A stretch of DNA of 64,000 nt from Nitzschia sp. DOCU1 (Eukaryota; Bacillariophyta; Bacillariophyceae; Bacillariales; Bacillariaceae): NCBI GenBank assembly GCA_951394045.1, contig OX595993.1, positions 2,480,001 through 2,544,000 on the forward strand, read 5' to 3'. The translations under genes and the position numbers were made by a program. Below are positions 11,118-22,240 of the stretch, one piece after another. The notes beneath the pieces were generated by a model, which did not search any database, had not been told where the DNA came from, and was given only the letters and a program-made list of their open reading frames with translations. Position 1 is the stretch's first letter. Each line of letters begins with the position of its first letter.

Positions 11118-14100
11118 ATGGATCGATGCAACTTAGCGCCCAATGCAACCTTACAGTTTTGCAGAAACTCGGCAAAGAAGATCTTGGCAGGTTTCTCAGA
11201 GAAAACGTTGTTGCATGCTCTGCTCGTCCAAATAGCAAATGGTGCCGGTGTGGAATCTGACGACAGCGCCGCCCGAGCGGTGCATCAACAACCACCCCAT
11301 CTTCGCCATCGGCTTGAGAGTCCTACTGTCGTCCACGGCGAAGAAAACGTAGGAAAACTTGCGGAAGTACTATCGGCTTCTTCAATGTCATCGGCGGTTT
11401 CAACGATCGCTTGCACACAAGACGAAACTCGTCCTTTTGATAAAACCTTTCTAGTCACGAAGGTCAAGAAGGCCTTGGAGGACGGGCCGAAAGAAGAAAT
11501 CGAATCCATGTTCTTGCCGATGTTCTCGAAGAAAGAATACAACGATGAAGACGCCGACGCAAAGTCGTATATGGACGAAACCGAGAGCGAGGATTGCAGG
11601 CGCGTTATTCATCACGCCTCGGAGCCACTAGTCCGAAACGAGGAAGTTTTCGTTCGTGTCACTGGATATTCTTGCGGAGACTGCACCGGCAGCGCAAGAT
11701 TGCTATCGGATTTTGTGCAAAAAGAGCTTCAAAGGGCACTAAACGACGATGAAAGCCTAAAGGTGGTTGTGGTGACTAATTTTGAAGAGCCCCCCATGTT
11801 GTCAGACTCTCCGGAAGCAGAAGAAACGAAGATCATCGAGCAGGGAGGGACTCCAAGTTTAGAGGACGAGAAGCGGTCTCTCCAAGAAGGCTGCGCCCAG
11901 CGGGTACCGGAATCTCAATTCGAAAGCATCGTTTGGGCGATCGTTGATACAGGTGGCATGAATTTGACCCAGGAGCAAATGGATGCGATCGGGGACGCCT
12001 TTCGCTCTTCCCATAAGGAGGTAACCGCCCCAGTCGAAGGAAATCCTGCCTTTTGCGATCCCTATTTTCGCGAAATCCTCAACATTACTATCGCTACGGA
12101 CGAAATACTGGCTCTGGACTCGAACTATAAACGAGTTCAACTCCGAGCTCGCGGAATCTGTCAGGCGTGCCAAAGTCAGGATGTGTTGTTTCAAGCCTCT
12201 CCTGATGCTTTGATCCAAGTCCCAACATCGTTCAATTATTCTGGGGGAAGCGGCTGTACGTGTGAAACAAACGTTACTCAACGTTTGGTATCTACGGATG
12301 AGCTCTTTGAATCGTTCTCCACAAGGCTGTCGGGGGCTACGGGTTCTGTGGCTTTAGTGTCGATCCATCCGGCAGTCACAACCACTTGTGGCTTGCATCA
12401 AGTCCCGTTTACGTTTCGAAGCATCGTTGAGTTCAACCAAACGTGTGCTTCGTCGGGCCTATCCCCGAACGACGCGCAAAACATTGGAATAGCATACGTG
12501 ACGTCTTACAATCAGTTGGCTTCCCGGAACTATTGTGATCCGTACTTTCGGGTTCTCGAAAACGCGACAATTGTTCGAGAGGGAGTCACCACCGCAGGAG
12601 GTAAACTTGGCGTGGAGGTGGAGGTGACAGGAATGCTTCGCTGTACCGATCCTGATTGCACTGTGGATGAGATTGGGCTATTTGATTTGCCGTCCGGAAC
12701 CCTTTTGGTTGACCAAACACGAAACAGGCAGCGACGAGGACGCAACCTCCAAGAACAAGACGTGTGCAGCTGCTCGGCTGATGCAACTGTGGATCGAGGA
12801 ATTTTGGAAAGCGAGTTCCTCGCTGAGTTTGAGGTGCAGGTCGCAGCGATAGCTGCTACTTTGGATTGTCCCGATGTCAGCGTCGTGGGTGACTGTGCGT
12901 TTGGAAGCTTGTTTGATTCAGTGCTTGAAGTTACCTTTGCGGATCCAATGGCTGCTCAAGAAAACTCGGAAATCATTGGGCCGGCCGCATTGGATGCTCT
13001 CAATTCGGTTTTCTCGCCTGACGATCCGTCGATTTGTAACAAGAACTTTCAAGTCTTTGAAGGAGTTCAGGTTGCATATATGGATTCTATGCGACGACGA
13101 CTTAACGAGGATGTCTCGAGTGCCCGATTCGTGGCACGAAGCCTTCAAGACGATACCGCATTGTTGACTTCATTACAGCCATCGTCGAGTCCGACCTCCC
13201 TTTTTGGTTCGACACCGTCGAACAGCACCATGAACAGCACTGCCAGTTCGACTGTAGGGCTTTTGGTTGTTTCGGGCGCATGCGCAGGCTGCAGCAATGA
13301 GCTCTTTCCTTCCGATCAGGTTTCGAATAGCCGATCGTTGGAACATCTTCGAGGCTTGGTCGGGCAAAGAACGGGTTCTCGGCATCGACAAGCCGGTAGT
13401 ATTGTCGCAACCTCAAATTGCTTTTGTGGGTTGAACGCGACCGTCGTTGACAGGGTCCCAACTATTTCGGATTTTCAGGCTAAATTGCAAGAGCGACTCC
13501 CGCAGGTTGAGATTACGGGAATAACTCAGGTCGACTACGATGCTTTGGTTTTCACCTATCCATGTACAGAAAATGTTACATGGTTCGGCAAGAACGTCAG
13601 TCTTGAGATCCAATACACTTGCGGGACCTCAAACGCCCCAGAACTCTCCAACGAGGTGAAGGCTTCGATTGCGGATACATTCAAACAGACCTACAACTCT
13701 TTGAAAGCCTATTTGTGTGATCCATTCAACATCCGAGTTGATTCTGCTCGCGTGATCGAAGTCGGCAATTTTCGGAACGGCACTTCTAGTCTTCCCCTCC
13801 AACTTTCTTTGACTGTCCTATGCAACGGGTGCGATGTCAGCTCGACTAACCTCTACGGGTTTCCCTCCGACGATGGCTCGCCGTACGCACCGACAACAAC
13901 GTCTCGGCGAGATCTTTTGTCTCTTGACGAAAAGCTTCAATATGTACCACCGGGAACCCGCCGGGCACAAGAGGGAACGTGCACTTGTAGTGCTCTCCTT
14001 CCAAGAAGGGCTCCACTCGAGGCCGAGGTGACGGCAGCCATGAGTCCAGCGTTGCAAGGCTTGGGATTACCATGCATCGGAAATACCACGGAATGCCAGT

Positions 14101-15674
14101 TCGGCTCTGGATTCGGTGCGAACATTCTCTTTGAGATTCAGCTAGGTGCGACACTTGATCAGGAAGCATCGGGAGTAATTCTACTTGAAGCCTTTACCAC
14201 GGTCTTGACAGGCGCTATCAACTGCGATAATCCATACCAATGCAACCAGGTTGCCGGTTATTTGACAGATGCGGATTTCTCGCTGGACTTTGTGTACAAC
14301 AGCATGGGACAGGGATCCTCCGACGCGACTGCGGGTTCTGCAACGAGAAGAGATCTGCAATTCTTCGATGGGATTGTCGATGCCAACTCGACCTTCAACG
14401 TTTCCGACGCTCCGTCAGCTTCGCCTACGATTGATTCTTCGCTTATTCTGTTGTCTTCATCAGGTGTTTGCAACGGTTGCCCGAGCGATTTGCTTAATGG
14501 AAACCAAGTAAGTGCCCGACGAGCTTTGGAAACTCTTGGGGACCTCAACGACGGTCAAATCACGGATGCCTACGAATACCGTTTCTTGCAAGATGGTGAC
14601 AGCACTTCAGCCGCCGAAGATTCTTCAACCTGCAGCAACAATACAAGTGGGGAGAGCCGCCCCGAGTCGGATTGCTACTGTCCACTATCGTCTGTGGTAA
14701 TAGCATCATCTTCTTTTGTGTTTGACCGAGCCGCGTTCGTTCAAGACATTATAGATACGGCGCGGCAGCTGGGCGGGGATTTCACCGTCATCGGGAGTCA
14801 AATTATGACTCAAATTGAATGCTCGGCCGAAAGTACTTTCACTACGTCCATCACATTCGAATTTTCAGCTTTTCAATGGATCATTTACAACATGAATGAT
14901 GTTCAAGTGGTTGGCAATCAGATAGCCCAGGCGTACAACAATTTGGTCCCGAAACATTGCGATCCGTCCTTTCGGAATTTCGTCACCTTGACCTATGTTC
15001 CGGGGACTCTTGAATTGATATCCAACGACGGGTCCGCAAGACACGGACGCGATCTGCAAATTGGATGTTACAACTACATTGCTACATTCCGAGTGGATGG
15101 CCTGTGTCGTGGTTGTCAAGATCTGGGGAGCCCGATTCCATTGTTCGGCGTTAGCAGTTCGCGGAAATTGAGCGCTCGTCCAGAACGAGGCTGGGACATT
15201 TCCCCTAAAGGTCGAAATTCTCGCCACCTTCAAGAAAGTCCCTCATGCATTTGCGATGAGATTGCCAGTCAGAATCCAGATGCTCCCAGTCGCGCAGATA
15301 TCCAGAATGAAATATCGTCTGTCAACTGGCCCGCCCTTGGCCAAGGCACGATTTGCGGTCTGCCAGTTGATCCTGTTGTCGATTGTCCTCGAACGGCCAC
15401 AGAAATGCCAATTTCCGAGACTGTGCCCATTTCTTTATGGGTCAGCCGCAACGATGGAGGTTGCTTGACTCAGGCCGATTTGACTTTGTTGGCCGACGAC
15501 TTGGTTCAAGAATATAACGCCATCAAGGGAGATGGTCGCTACTTTCCTTGCCAGCCCGAATATATTCAACTCTCAGCAGTGACCTTTGATCCTGCTTCTA
15601 GAGTATTTAGGAAAATCGGGATCCGTCGCTCCGATTGGATCGAGTCTACAATACAATCCGCTGGATGCCTTTAG
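11118..15674 (+). CDS. Very large Cys-rich repeat protein, probably extracellular
   Basis: One uninterrupted frame of about 1518 codons from the first ATG (MDRCNLAPNATLQF). It consists of about six degenerate repeats. Each has three marks in order: a CxxC element inside a hydrophobic strand (YSCGDC, GICQAC, GACAGC, VLCNGC, GVCNGC, GLCRGC); a CxC element (CTC, CSC, CFC, CTC, CYC, CIC); and a CDPYFR/CDPFN-type element. N-glycosylation sequons (NxS/T) are frequent. Regular cysteines and sequons suggest a secreted or cell-wall/surface protein, but no family name is known to me and no signal peptide lies at this start, so an upstream exon may exist. The last repeat is cut short near 15606, where arsenosugar-type radical SAM sequence begins. 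A truncated copy lies at 32142-35120. Confidence 0.7.
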   Translation: MDRCNLAPNATLQFCRNSAKKILAGFSEKTLLHALLVQIANGAGVESDDSAARAVHQQPPHLRHRLESPTVVHGEENVGKLAEVLSASSMSSAVSTIACTQDETRPFDKTFLVTKVKKALEDGPKEEIESMFLPMFSKKEYNDEDADAKSYMDETESEDCRRVIHHASEPLVRNEEVFVRVTGYSCGDCTGSARLLSDFVQKELQRALNDDESLKVVVVTNFEEPPMLSDSPEAEETKIIEQGGTPSLEDEKRSLQEGCAQRVPESQFESIVWAIVDTGGMNLTQEQMDAIGDAFRSSHKEVTAPVEGNPAFCDPYFREILNITIATDEILALDSNYKRVQLRARGICQACQSQDVLFQASPDALIQVPTSFNYSGGSGCTCETNVTQRLVSTDELFESFSTRLSGATGSVALVSIHPAVTTTCGLHQVPFTFRSIVEFNQTCASSGLSPNDAQNIGIAYVTSYNQLASRNYCDPYFRVLENATIVREGVTTAGGKLGVEVEVTGMLRCTDPDCTVDEIGLFDLPSGTLLVDQTRNRQRRGRNLQEQDVCSCSADATVDRGILESEFLAEFEVQVAAIAATLDCPDVSVVGDCAFGSLFDSVLEVTFADPMAAQENSEIIGPAALDALNSVFSPDDPSICNKNFQVFEGVQVAYMDSMRRRLNEDVSSARFVARSLQDDTALLTSLQPSSSPTSLFGSTPSNSTMNSTASSTVGLLVVSGACAGCSNELFPSDQVSNSRSLEHLRGLVGQRTGSRHRQAGSIVATSNCFCGLNATVVDRVPTISDFQAKLQERLPQVEITGITQVDYDALVFTYPCTENVTWFGKNVSLEIQYTCGTSNAPELSNEVKASIADTFKQTYNSLKAYLCDPFNIRVDSARVIEVGNFRNGTSSLPLQLSLTVLCNGCDVSSTNLYGFPSDDGSPYAPTTTSRRDLLSLDEKLQYVPPGTRRAQEGTCTCSALLPRRAPLEAEVTAAMSPALQGLGLPCIGNTTECQFGSGFGANILFEIQLGATLDQEASGVILLEAFTTVLTGAINCDNPYQCNQVAGYLTDADFSLDFVYNSMGQGSSDATAGSATRRDLQFFDGIVDANSTFNVSDAPSASPTIDSSLILLSSSGVCNGCPSDLLNGNQVSARRALETLGDLNDGQITDAYEYRFLQDGDSTSAAEDSSTCSNNTSGESRPESDCYCPLSSVVIASSSFVFDRAAFVQDIIDTARQLGGDFTVIGSQIMTQIECSAESTFTTSITFEFSAFQWIIYNMNDVQVVGNQIAQAYNNLVPKHCDPSFRNFVTLTYVPGTLELISNDGSARHGRDLQIGCYNYIATFRVDGLCRGCQDLGSPIPLFGVSSSRKLSARPERGWDISPKGRNSRHLQESPSCICDEIASQNPDAPSRADIQNEISSVNWPALGQGTICGLPVDPVVDCPRTATEMPISETVPISLWVSRNDGGCLTQADLTLLADDLVQEYNAIKGDGRYFPCQPEYIQLSAVTFDPASRVFRKIGIRRSDWIESTIQSAGCL

Positions 15675-15990
15675 GCCGAAACCCCAATCCAAGCTCCAAG
15701 AGCACTACAAAATTCGACTAGCCGACAACTTTGGAATCTTATTCAACAGCCTATTCACAAGCGATTCGCAGACTTTCTGGACCGTCGAAGGGAACTCGAA
15801 GAGTACATGAACCTGCTAGTGCGGAATTTCAACAAAGATACGGTCGAGAATCTCATGTGTTTTGGATACTGTCAGCGGCGGATCTCGTTTGCTAGTCAAG
15901 GAAAACATGGGCTGGAATCATTCACACTATCGACGATTTTCGCACAGATCTACGACTGCGGCTGGAACCAACAGCTTGGAATGGGGCTTG
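15640..15990 (+). pseudogene. C-terminal remnant of an ArsS-type radical SAM protein (DUF3641 region)
   Basis: Three successive plus-strand frames give the characteristic tail of arsenosugar-biosynthesis radical SAM proteins. They read YNPLDAFRPKP...FGILFNSLFT, then KRFADFLDRRRELEEYMNLL and VRNFNKDTVENLMC, then IYDCGWNQQLGM (family usually YDCDFNQ). The match rests on recalled family pattern. The frame changes between these blocks and the whole N-terminal CxxxCxxC radical SAM core is missing, its place being taken by the Cys-rich ORF. This is a dead fragment. Confidence 0.6.
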
Positions 15991-16090
15991 TTTTTACCGG
16001 TGGTCGATCAATGCGCCAACACAAACAGACGAAGAATCATCGTCACCTTTCGATGACAAAATATCCAAGGCGCTAGGAGAAAAGGACCCC

Positions 16091-16945
16091 GTGGGGCCCC
16101 TAGGCTCAGGAACGGCTCAAATCCCATTCCCATGGAATCCCATGACGCCTCTTGTGGAGTCCCAAGTAGCAGACGCCACGACAAAGAGACTATCTGAGAA
16201 CCCGCTGGACCTCCTAAAGGCTGATGAAACATCGTCATCAAACATCGTTGATGATGAAGGTAGTACACAGGCGGAGATCATAGAGCTGTTGGAAAGACAG
16301 TTGAATGAGACCAGGCGAGCGTTATCGTCGACGAGTGCAACATTCGTTTTTCATGACGATGACGAAGAAACGAGGCGAATTCGGGCGCTGCAATACTTCC
16401 TGGGAATGCCAGTTTCACTGCGTTCCAAACGGGACAAGGACACCTTCGAAACTCTGGAAAGCAGTTATCGGGCATACTGTTGTAGCAAACGTCATGCTGG
16501 TGCCGATCTGGTTCGACTCCTCGTCACGGAATACATGTGTCTCGATTCTTCAACAGCGTCAATGATGGCATTGACAATGATGGCGCCTCCTCCCCCTGTT
16601 TGTAGTTTACCCCCAAGCTCCTCTTTGTCCCAAGCCCCTATCATTGTTCTACCGTCGTCGGACAGCAGGCGGCGGCAAAGTGGTAGCAGTGCTACCGGCC
16701 TGGCAAAGCCTCCGCCTATGGCTCACTCTTGCGACTTGTTCCTGATGGCGGGACCACGAGGATCATCAGTCAGCAACATTGGATACGATTCTCTCCTCGA
16801 ACTCTGCAACGGTCGGGCGGCCGTTCCCAGACCTACGCTACTACTAGCTAATGGAACGATTCGCGGCCAACATCAACAAGTGGTAGGACGGTGTCGCCAC
16901 AACAAATATCAGGGAATGAGACAATACATAGTTGTTACTAGCTAA
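16091..16945 (+). CDS. Hypothetical protein, 284 aa
   Basis: Open frame starting about 50 bp after the radical SAM remnant. It is rich in Ser/Thr with a helical charged part (STQAEIIELLERQLNETRRA), a DDDEETRR acidic run and a Pro-rich stretch (MAPPPPVCSLPP). There is no membrane span, signal or known motif. It could be an exon of a lost gene or a chance frame. The frame begins with GTG-type context rather than a clear ATG, so the start is uncertain. Confidence 0.3.
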   Translation: MGPLGSGTAQIPFPWNPMTPLVESQVADATTKRLSENPLDLLKADETSSSNIVDDEGSTQAEIIELLERQLNETRRALSSTSATFVFHDDDEETRRIRALQYFLGMPVSLRSKRDKDTFETLESSYRAYCCSKRHAGADLVRLLVTEYMCLDSSTASMMALTMMAPPPPVCSLPPSSSLSQAPIIVLPSSDSRRRQSGSSATGLAKPPPMAHSCDLFLMAGPRGSSVSNIGYDSLLELCNGRAAVPRPTLLLANGTIRGQHQQVVGRCRHNKYQGMRQYIVVTS

Positions 16946-19228
16946 TAGTAGTCATGATTGTTGCTGCTGACAGTACGTTCTTTACTATCCCTCCGATAGA
17001 AAGAACGAGAGCCCACGTGGATGCTCGTATTATCGTGATACCGTCGTTTGTAGAAGTGAGAAAGCTGCGGTCGTCTGGCTTACGTAACCACAGAAGCTAG
17101 AACAAAAGTAAGACAAGGGAGCTAGCAGTAGTCTGCAGTCGTAGCTACCGTAGTAGCCAGCTATCTACGTACTCTGCTGCAATGCTTTGCACTACTATCG
17201 GCTCTATTTGTCCGCTGAGGGAATTGAGATTCGATAAGTGCCCCCAGTACGAAAGCGGTTGTTGCGAAATCGCTTGTTGTAAAATCTTGCGTCACCAAAT
17301 TGCGAGTAGTGAAATCTCGGGAAATTGCATTGCATCCCCTCGGCTGCGTCCAAGAGGGCATATGCATTTACTTAAAGGGAAATTGATCTTGAGTGATTTT
17401 GATTACCTCGACTGCTTACACATAAATTTATAGTGAAATCACGGCGGGCGACAATCTTCCCTCTATTACAATCTAACTTTGCTTACCCTTTCTGGCAATT
17501 TTGCTCTTTTCCAATATTGTACTTTATATTGACATTGACTCTAGATTAGATTTTCATGGTCTTCTTTTGATCACAGAGTGAGTTAGCGTCATCTAAAAAA
17601 CGAACTCACGATAGACCGCGTGGCCGACCGTTTTTCCCATGGGTCGATGAGGGCATTGAAAAAGGGCTACTAAGTTTCTAACTACCCATCGTAATTTGAC
17701 AAAACTTTACAAACGTCTTCAAATCAACCATAGCTTGCCGTTTACAGCTTGGGTGTGATTGTAGCATCCAGCTGGACAGCGATCGGCCCACTTCTCTAGC
17801 TTGCTATCTTTCTGATGTAGTCCGTCTAGTCAACGAACGATTGACGTAAGGCATATCAATCGTGTTTAACAAACAGCGTCAAATGTTTTCTAGCTTATGC
17901 CCTTGCCTCAGAAACCATATTCTGTGGATTTGGCGAACTGGCGGATTTGAATGTGGATTACTTTCAGCCACCGTGGGGCTTCATCGTGGGAAAAATCACG
18001 AAACTGCTTCATCGTGGGAAAAATCACGAAACTGCTCGCAAACCACAGCAGAAACGGCTCGGCTCGGATCTCCGCATTCCTTCCAACAAATGCATCACTT
18101 TTTCACTCAATCGACCTCACTTTTTTGCGAAGGGAGCAATCCGCATCGTACCGTACGATGATCAGCTTTCTTCATCAACTTTCTTTTCACTCTGCTATGA
18201 ACAGACCTCTACTGCGGCGATCACTATCATTTTGATGGTGCGGCTCAGCTGTAGCGAGATGACAGCCTGAAGGAGGAGAAATCCACGGTGAAGGTCCGGT
18301 TTGTGCCGGACCGCCCTGGAACACTCGTCCTGAAGGAAGCCAATATTGGGGGTGTACGTGGACTCAGTCTCTGGAGAGCCCTCCGGATTCGGTTGAACCA
18401 TGACGCTAGCTCCCTGAGGCAAACGGAGCCGAAGCAGACCCTGGAAGAAAGTTGTTTGATGAAATGTTTGATTGTTGTGTTGGTGTTGGCGGAGGAATGA
18501 TTCATGTGGTGGCGCCCTTCGGAACGGTACGTGCACTCCAAACTTGCGTTTTTGCGACTTGACGGTGCCGTTTGATCATATTTCTTTCCCGCAGTGCTAC
18601 TCACCTTGTTCTTTCCTCCTTTTGCAGGCGTCTGGCGTTGTTCTACAATACCAACATTTTCCAGAGCAACGATCCTGATCCGTGATCTCGACCCCGATTC
18701 CGATTCTCCCCGCACACAAACAGCCTGATCAACGCAACCGGTTTGTGGTTCCGGTTTTAAAACGTCCTCCACTCGCGTACGTGTCTCGTCGCGGAGAGTT
18801 TAAGTGTAACCTGTGCTGGTGCGTGGAGAATTGGAATCGGCTACGCCGTCGAGTGAAGTGGATTGTTGTCTCTACCGGGCGGAGCAGCTGTGGCCCACCC
18901 CCTCCGAAATCGAACTGCTTTGACGTAGCGGTGGGGCTCAGTAACTTTTTGTGTGAGAACACAAAAACGAAGCCAAAAGTTCGATGAATAGATAGATGAT
19001 AAATCTACCGGTAGAGGAGTAGCTAGCTAGGTTGCATCGTTTCTCGCACGATACATAACATATTATTGCTCCGAACAAAATACGTTCTAGTCCTACTATT
19101 ATTTCAAATCGGTTCTTGGCGACGCTTCCGTTTTGCGTATCATATTATTCTTCGCAAACAGTGGTCCCGCACTCTTGTGCTTGAATTGGTGATGATCACT
19201 CTCGTCGTCTTCAGCAGGCATTATCAAA
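16946..19228. other. Long stretch without a convincing gene
   Basis: AT-richer DNA with short frames only. A perfect 28-bp tandem duplication lies at 17980-18035 (TTCATCGTGGGAAAAATCAC...). A 175-codon minus frame at 18245-18772 is Ser/Arg-rich with no motif and is probably chance. TAG/TAC-rich short repeats occur at about 16940-17180. At 19109-19141 a 33-bp piece recurs with a few changes at about 22268-22300. Confidence 0.4.
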
Positions 19229-20980
19229 TTAATGGTCGTTTGTGCCTAATTTGAGTTTCTCCGCTTCGGCAGCATGCATGTTGAAGACTTGTTCCGAAGA
19301 GGTCTGACTGACTCCATAGTCATCCAAAAGGAGACGTTCCTTGTTCGCTTCCAAACTGGCAAAGATACTCGAAATCTTCACACCCTCCGAGTTGACTTCG
19401 TATCGGACCTTGGTATCCTGGCGCTCCCGGAAAATATTGGAGGCATACGAAGTTACGATGTACTCCGCAATCTTTCGGATCCTCAACTCTACGGTCGCAA
19501 AGGCGGCGAGTTCGGCAAGGGTTACTCCCGTCGGTGAAGTCGCACTCTTGTGAATATTGTAACCAATGGGATTCTGGTCGTTGATGACAGAAGATAGGTA
19601 GGTATCACCCGTCAATTCAACCTTTTGGCTCTTGGGAGACGGCGAGGCACCGTTGCGCACTGGTTTCTTTGTGTCTTGAGAGAAATGAGGTGCGTCCAAC
19701 TCGTCGTCAACCGCATCAATCTTTCGAGGCCGGCCACGTTTTCTGTGGCTGTAGAAGAAATCAAACCATTGCTCTCCAAATACAAACGCTTGTTTTGGGG
19801 GATGGCACCCAGAAACGAATCAAGCTTTCGCGGGGGTCCTCGCTTGCGGCGTCCAGTGTCATAGATTCGATCCGTTTGCTCCACGAACCGCGGGGGCGGA
19901 GCACTCTTGCGTCGTCCAGAATGCTCCATCGTCTTTCCGCTGCTTTGATGATGATTGCCATCTCCGGTTTTTGCTGCCGCATCCTTGGCATCATCAGCTT
20001 GGATCAACTCCAGAAGCTCGTCAGGCTGCAAGTCCTCGTTGTCGCCATCCACATACTCGACACCACAGTACTACAGGGGTCTCATCGGTCGGCAATCGGA
20101 TGACTTTGCCCTTGAATAGTCCGTGTTTGGCAAAGTTCTTGTAAAAGGTAGTTCCGAGTTTGATGGAAGTGGCGCCCTCGAATGTTTGGCGGAGTTCTTG
20201 ATGGAAGTGGCGTCGTTCGACGAGGGCTTGTTGGGATCAGAAGAAAAATGAGCTTGTGAAGGGCGTCACGTACACGTTCGAGATCGTCAGCCTGCTCTTC
20301 AAACTCGTCGTCGCTTATCAAGGGCTTTGGGGGGAGAGCAGCTGGAGTAGGTTTTATAGGACCGACATTATTGTCGTTCGACGCCGCAACATTTGAGGTG
20401 ACAAAAGCCACCCCAGGCTCTTTGGAATCGGACACCTCGTCCTCTCTATCGGCCTCGGTAACTGATTGTGTCAGGCGTGGCCGTCCAATCCCACCATTTT
20501 CAAAACGCCGCCTCTATCTTCAGTCGAGTTCGTGTATGCAGATGGAGCTGGATCGTCGTCCTTCGTCTCTTCAATCCGAGGTCTAGTAGTATCCTCATGG
20601 TCACAACCGCCCTTGACTGCCGACGTCCCAGCCTCGGCACAGGTAGCAACCGAAGGACCCTCTGCCAGGTCGGGGGCCGGCGACCGATGGTGTTTCTTTA
20701 CCAATGGGCGCACACGTTTCGCAATACCAATCTTCTTCAGGGATCCCGGGCAGGCCGACACATTTTGTATGCACAACGTTGGAACAGCCGTCGCAGCACA
20801 AAACATCCCCGCTCAGCCGCAAATAGTGAACCAAATATAGCGACCGTCCGTTGGGTCAATCGGAAACACATCTTTATGAACTTTGCTCCAAGTCACACGG
20901 CTTGAAATGCCAGAGCGTCCACTTGCTGGTGGAGGTAGTTAGCTTTTTCAAGAGCCTTTCAAGCAGTTTCCAGTTGCTCA
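19229..20980 (-). pseudogene. PHD finger / Tudor-like / AT-hook chromatin protein, frameshifted
   Basis: From high to low coordinates: a PHD-type zinc finger (about 20695-20800) with CCDGC, HTKC and WYCETC; an acidic linker (SDDEFEEQADDLE); a Tudor-like segment GTTFYKNFAKHGLFKGKVIR followed by VDGDNEDLQPDELLELI; a basic GRRKRGPPRKL stretch; an AT-hook KRGRPRKIDAVDDELDAPHF (about 19690-19745); and a 130-aa tail ending near 19229. Together these read as a histone- and DNA-binding protein. The blocks lie in different frames with no clean introns at the changes, so the gene is probably decayed, or single-base errors remain. It is a diverged relative of the fragment at 6440-6990 and 27873-28425. 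Confidence 0.55.
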
Positions 20981-22240
20981 GATGGGTCGATGGTAGCGTC
21001 TCCTCCATTTCGTTCTTGTCATCGTCGTGTCTCTGTTCCAACGATTACCCAGCTGGATTCTCGTCGGGCGCTGACGTCGGGTTAACATCAACGAGCTGAG
21101 AATCTTTGTACGTGCTAGCAGGCCATCAATACCTCCCATATTCGGCCAGTTCGCAATAAAATCAAAATCAGGATTGCCACGCATCACATGGCAAGAATAA
21201 AAGCCACTCCCTTGGATTTGGCAGCAGACGCAAGGTGCGCGCCTTCCGGGACGACGCAACATGACTTAAGCCAGCCCATCGTCGTTCGAGAAATCTTTGA
21301 ATCGAAACATTATATGGTCAAGTACTTCAGCGGAGGCAGGATTCTTGACTCTCACGCGGGCGTCGTCCAAGATATATCGTATTTGCTGGGCAGCGGCTTT
21401 CTTGGCCGAGTCGTCGGCAATAGTAGCTTCTGTGTCGGAGGCTGCATTTGGGTCGGCAGGACGGGAAGATTGCTTGATTTTTCCACGTGGCGAGTTTCAT
21501 TGAGCTCTAAACAGAGGGAAGGGAAAGCCATCATTGATTTATAGTTCGACATGACCTGCTTTCTCGGGTCGTCCTCAAACGTATCGACTACCCATGGGAG
21601 CCAGTAGTGGGAGCTCGCCAATATCCCCCGGAATGCTATATCTTCGTCGGTTGTCAGGATACCACGAGTATTGACCGGTTTGTCGACTTATTGCGCACTG
21701 TCCGACGAAAGTAAATCTTCGAACGTAGGCAAGGACCCTTCCCGAGTGTGATGACAACCGGATGGTCCCATTCTGAGCATTCTCCAAGCAAAATCTCCGG
21801 TCGATATAATCCGGTTCCATTCCGCTGAGACAAAGGGCGACGGATATTCTGGTAGAAATGACTCGTGCCAAATGGTGCAATAAGACATCATCAGGATAGG
21901 CATGGACCGGTTCCCGAGTGTGATGACAACCGGATGGTCCCATTCTGAGCATTCTCCAAGCAAAATGTCCGGTCGATATAGTCCGGATCCATTCCACTGA
22001 GACAAAGACGTTTCAGAATATCGAAGCACTTTAGCAAGGAGCGCACAGAGTCGACTGAAATGCCAAACACGGAGGGCGATGGATATTCTGGAAGGTGGCT
22101 TCCGGAAGGATCAAATCCTCGTCGACAGGGTCTTGAACTCCGTTTGGCCAGCTTGGTCGCAGGAAAGACGACGACTCCGGCATCCAGCAAATAGTATATA
22201 CGCCATTAGCCCATTCGTATTGAAAGCGTAGCCGAATGAC
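20981..22240 (-). other. Possible 5' part of the PHD/Tudor gene, not recognised
   Basis: Minus-strand frames include CVCCQIQGSGFYSCHVMRG with a CxC-C spacing, and two related peptides LCLSGMDPDYIDR and LCLSGMEPDYIDR, each followed by FCLENAQNGTIRLSSHSG. They look coding and lie upstream of the PHD finger, but I cannot connect them in one frame or name them. Confidence 0.3.
21739..22007. repeat. 97-bp direct repeat, two copies 172 bp apart
   Basis: 21739-21835 and 21911-22007 share TTCCCGAGTGTGATGACAAC... through CTGAGACAAAG with about five differences. On the minus strand the repeat encodes the duplicated peptide FCLENAQNGTIRLSSHSG. Confidence 0.85.

Larger units (their letters stand above)
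1..14066. repeat. Segmental duplication, copy I
   Basis: Base 1 corresponds to 23425 and base 14066 to 35090, in the same orientation. Differences seen by eye are scattered single bases plus a few larger indels. Copy I has an extra 2298-bp tandem unit (678-5273), has 550 bp (7026-7575) absent from copy II, lacks 121 bp at 8393/8394, and has two deletions in the kinase. Past 14066 copy I continues into the rest of the Cys-rich gene, so it is the more ancestral right-hand structure. Its left end lies outside the window. Confidence 0.95.

Noticed and set aside
16946..19228. tRNA or other structured RNA gene
   Set aside because: No A/B-box pair or cloverleaf was recognised here, or in the other gene-poor stretches.
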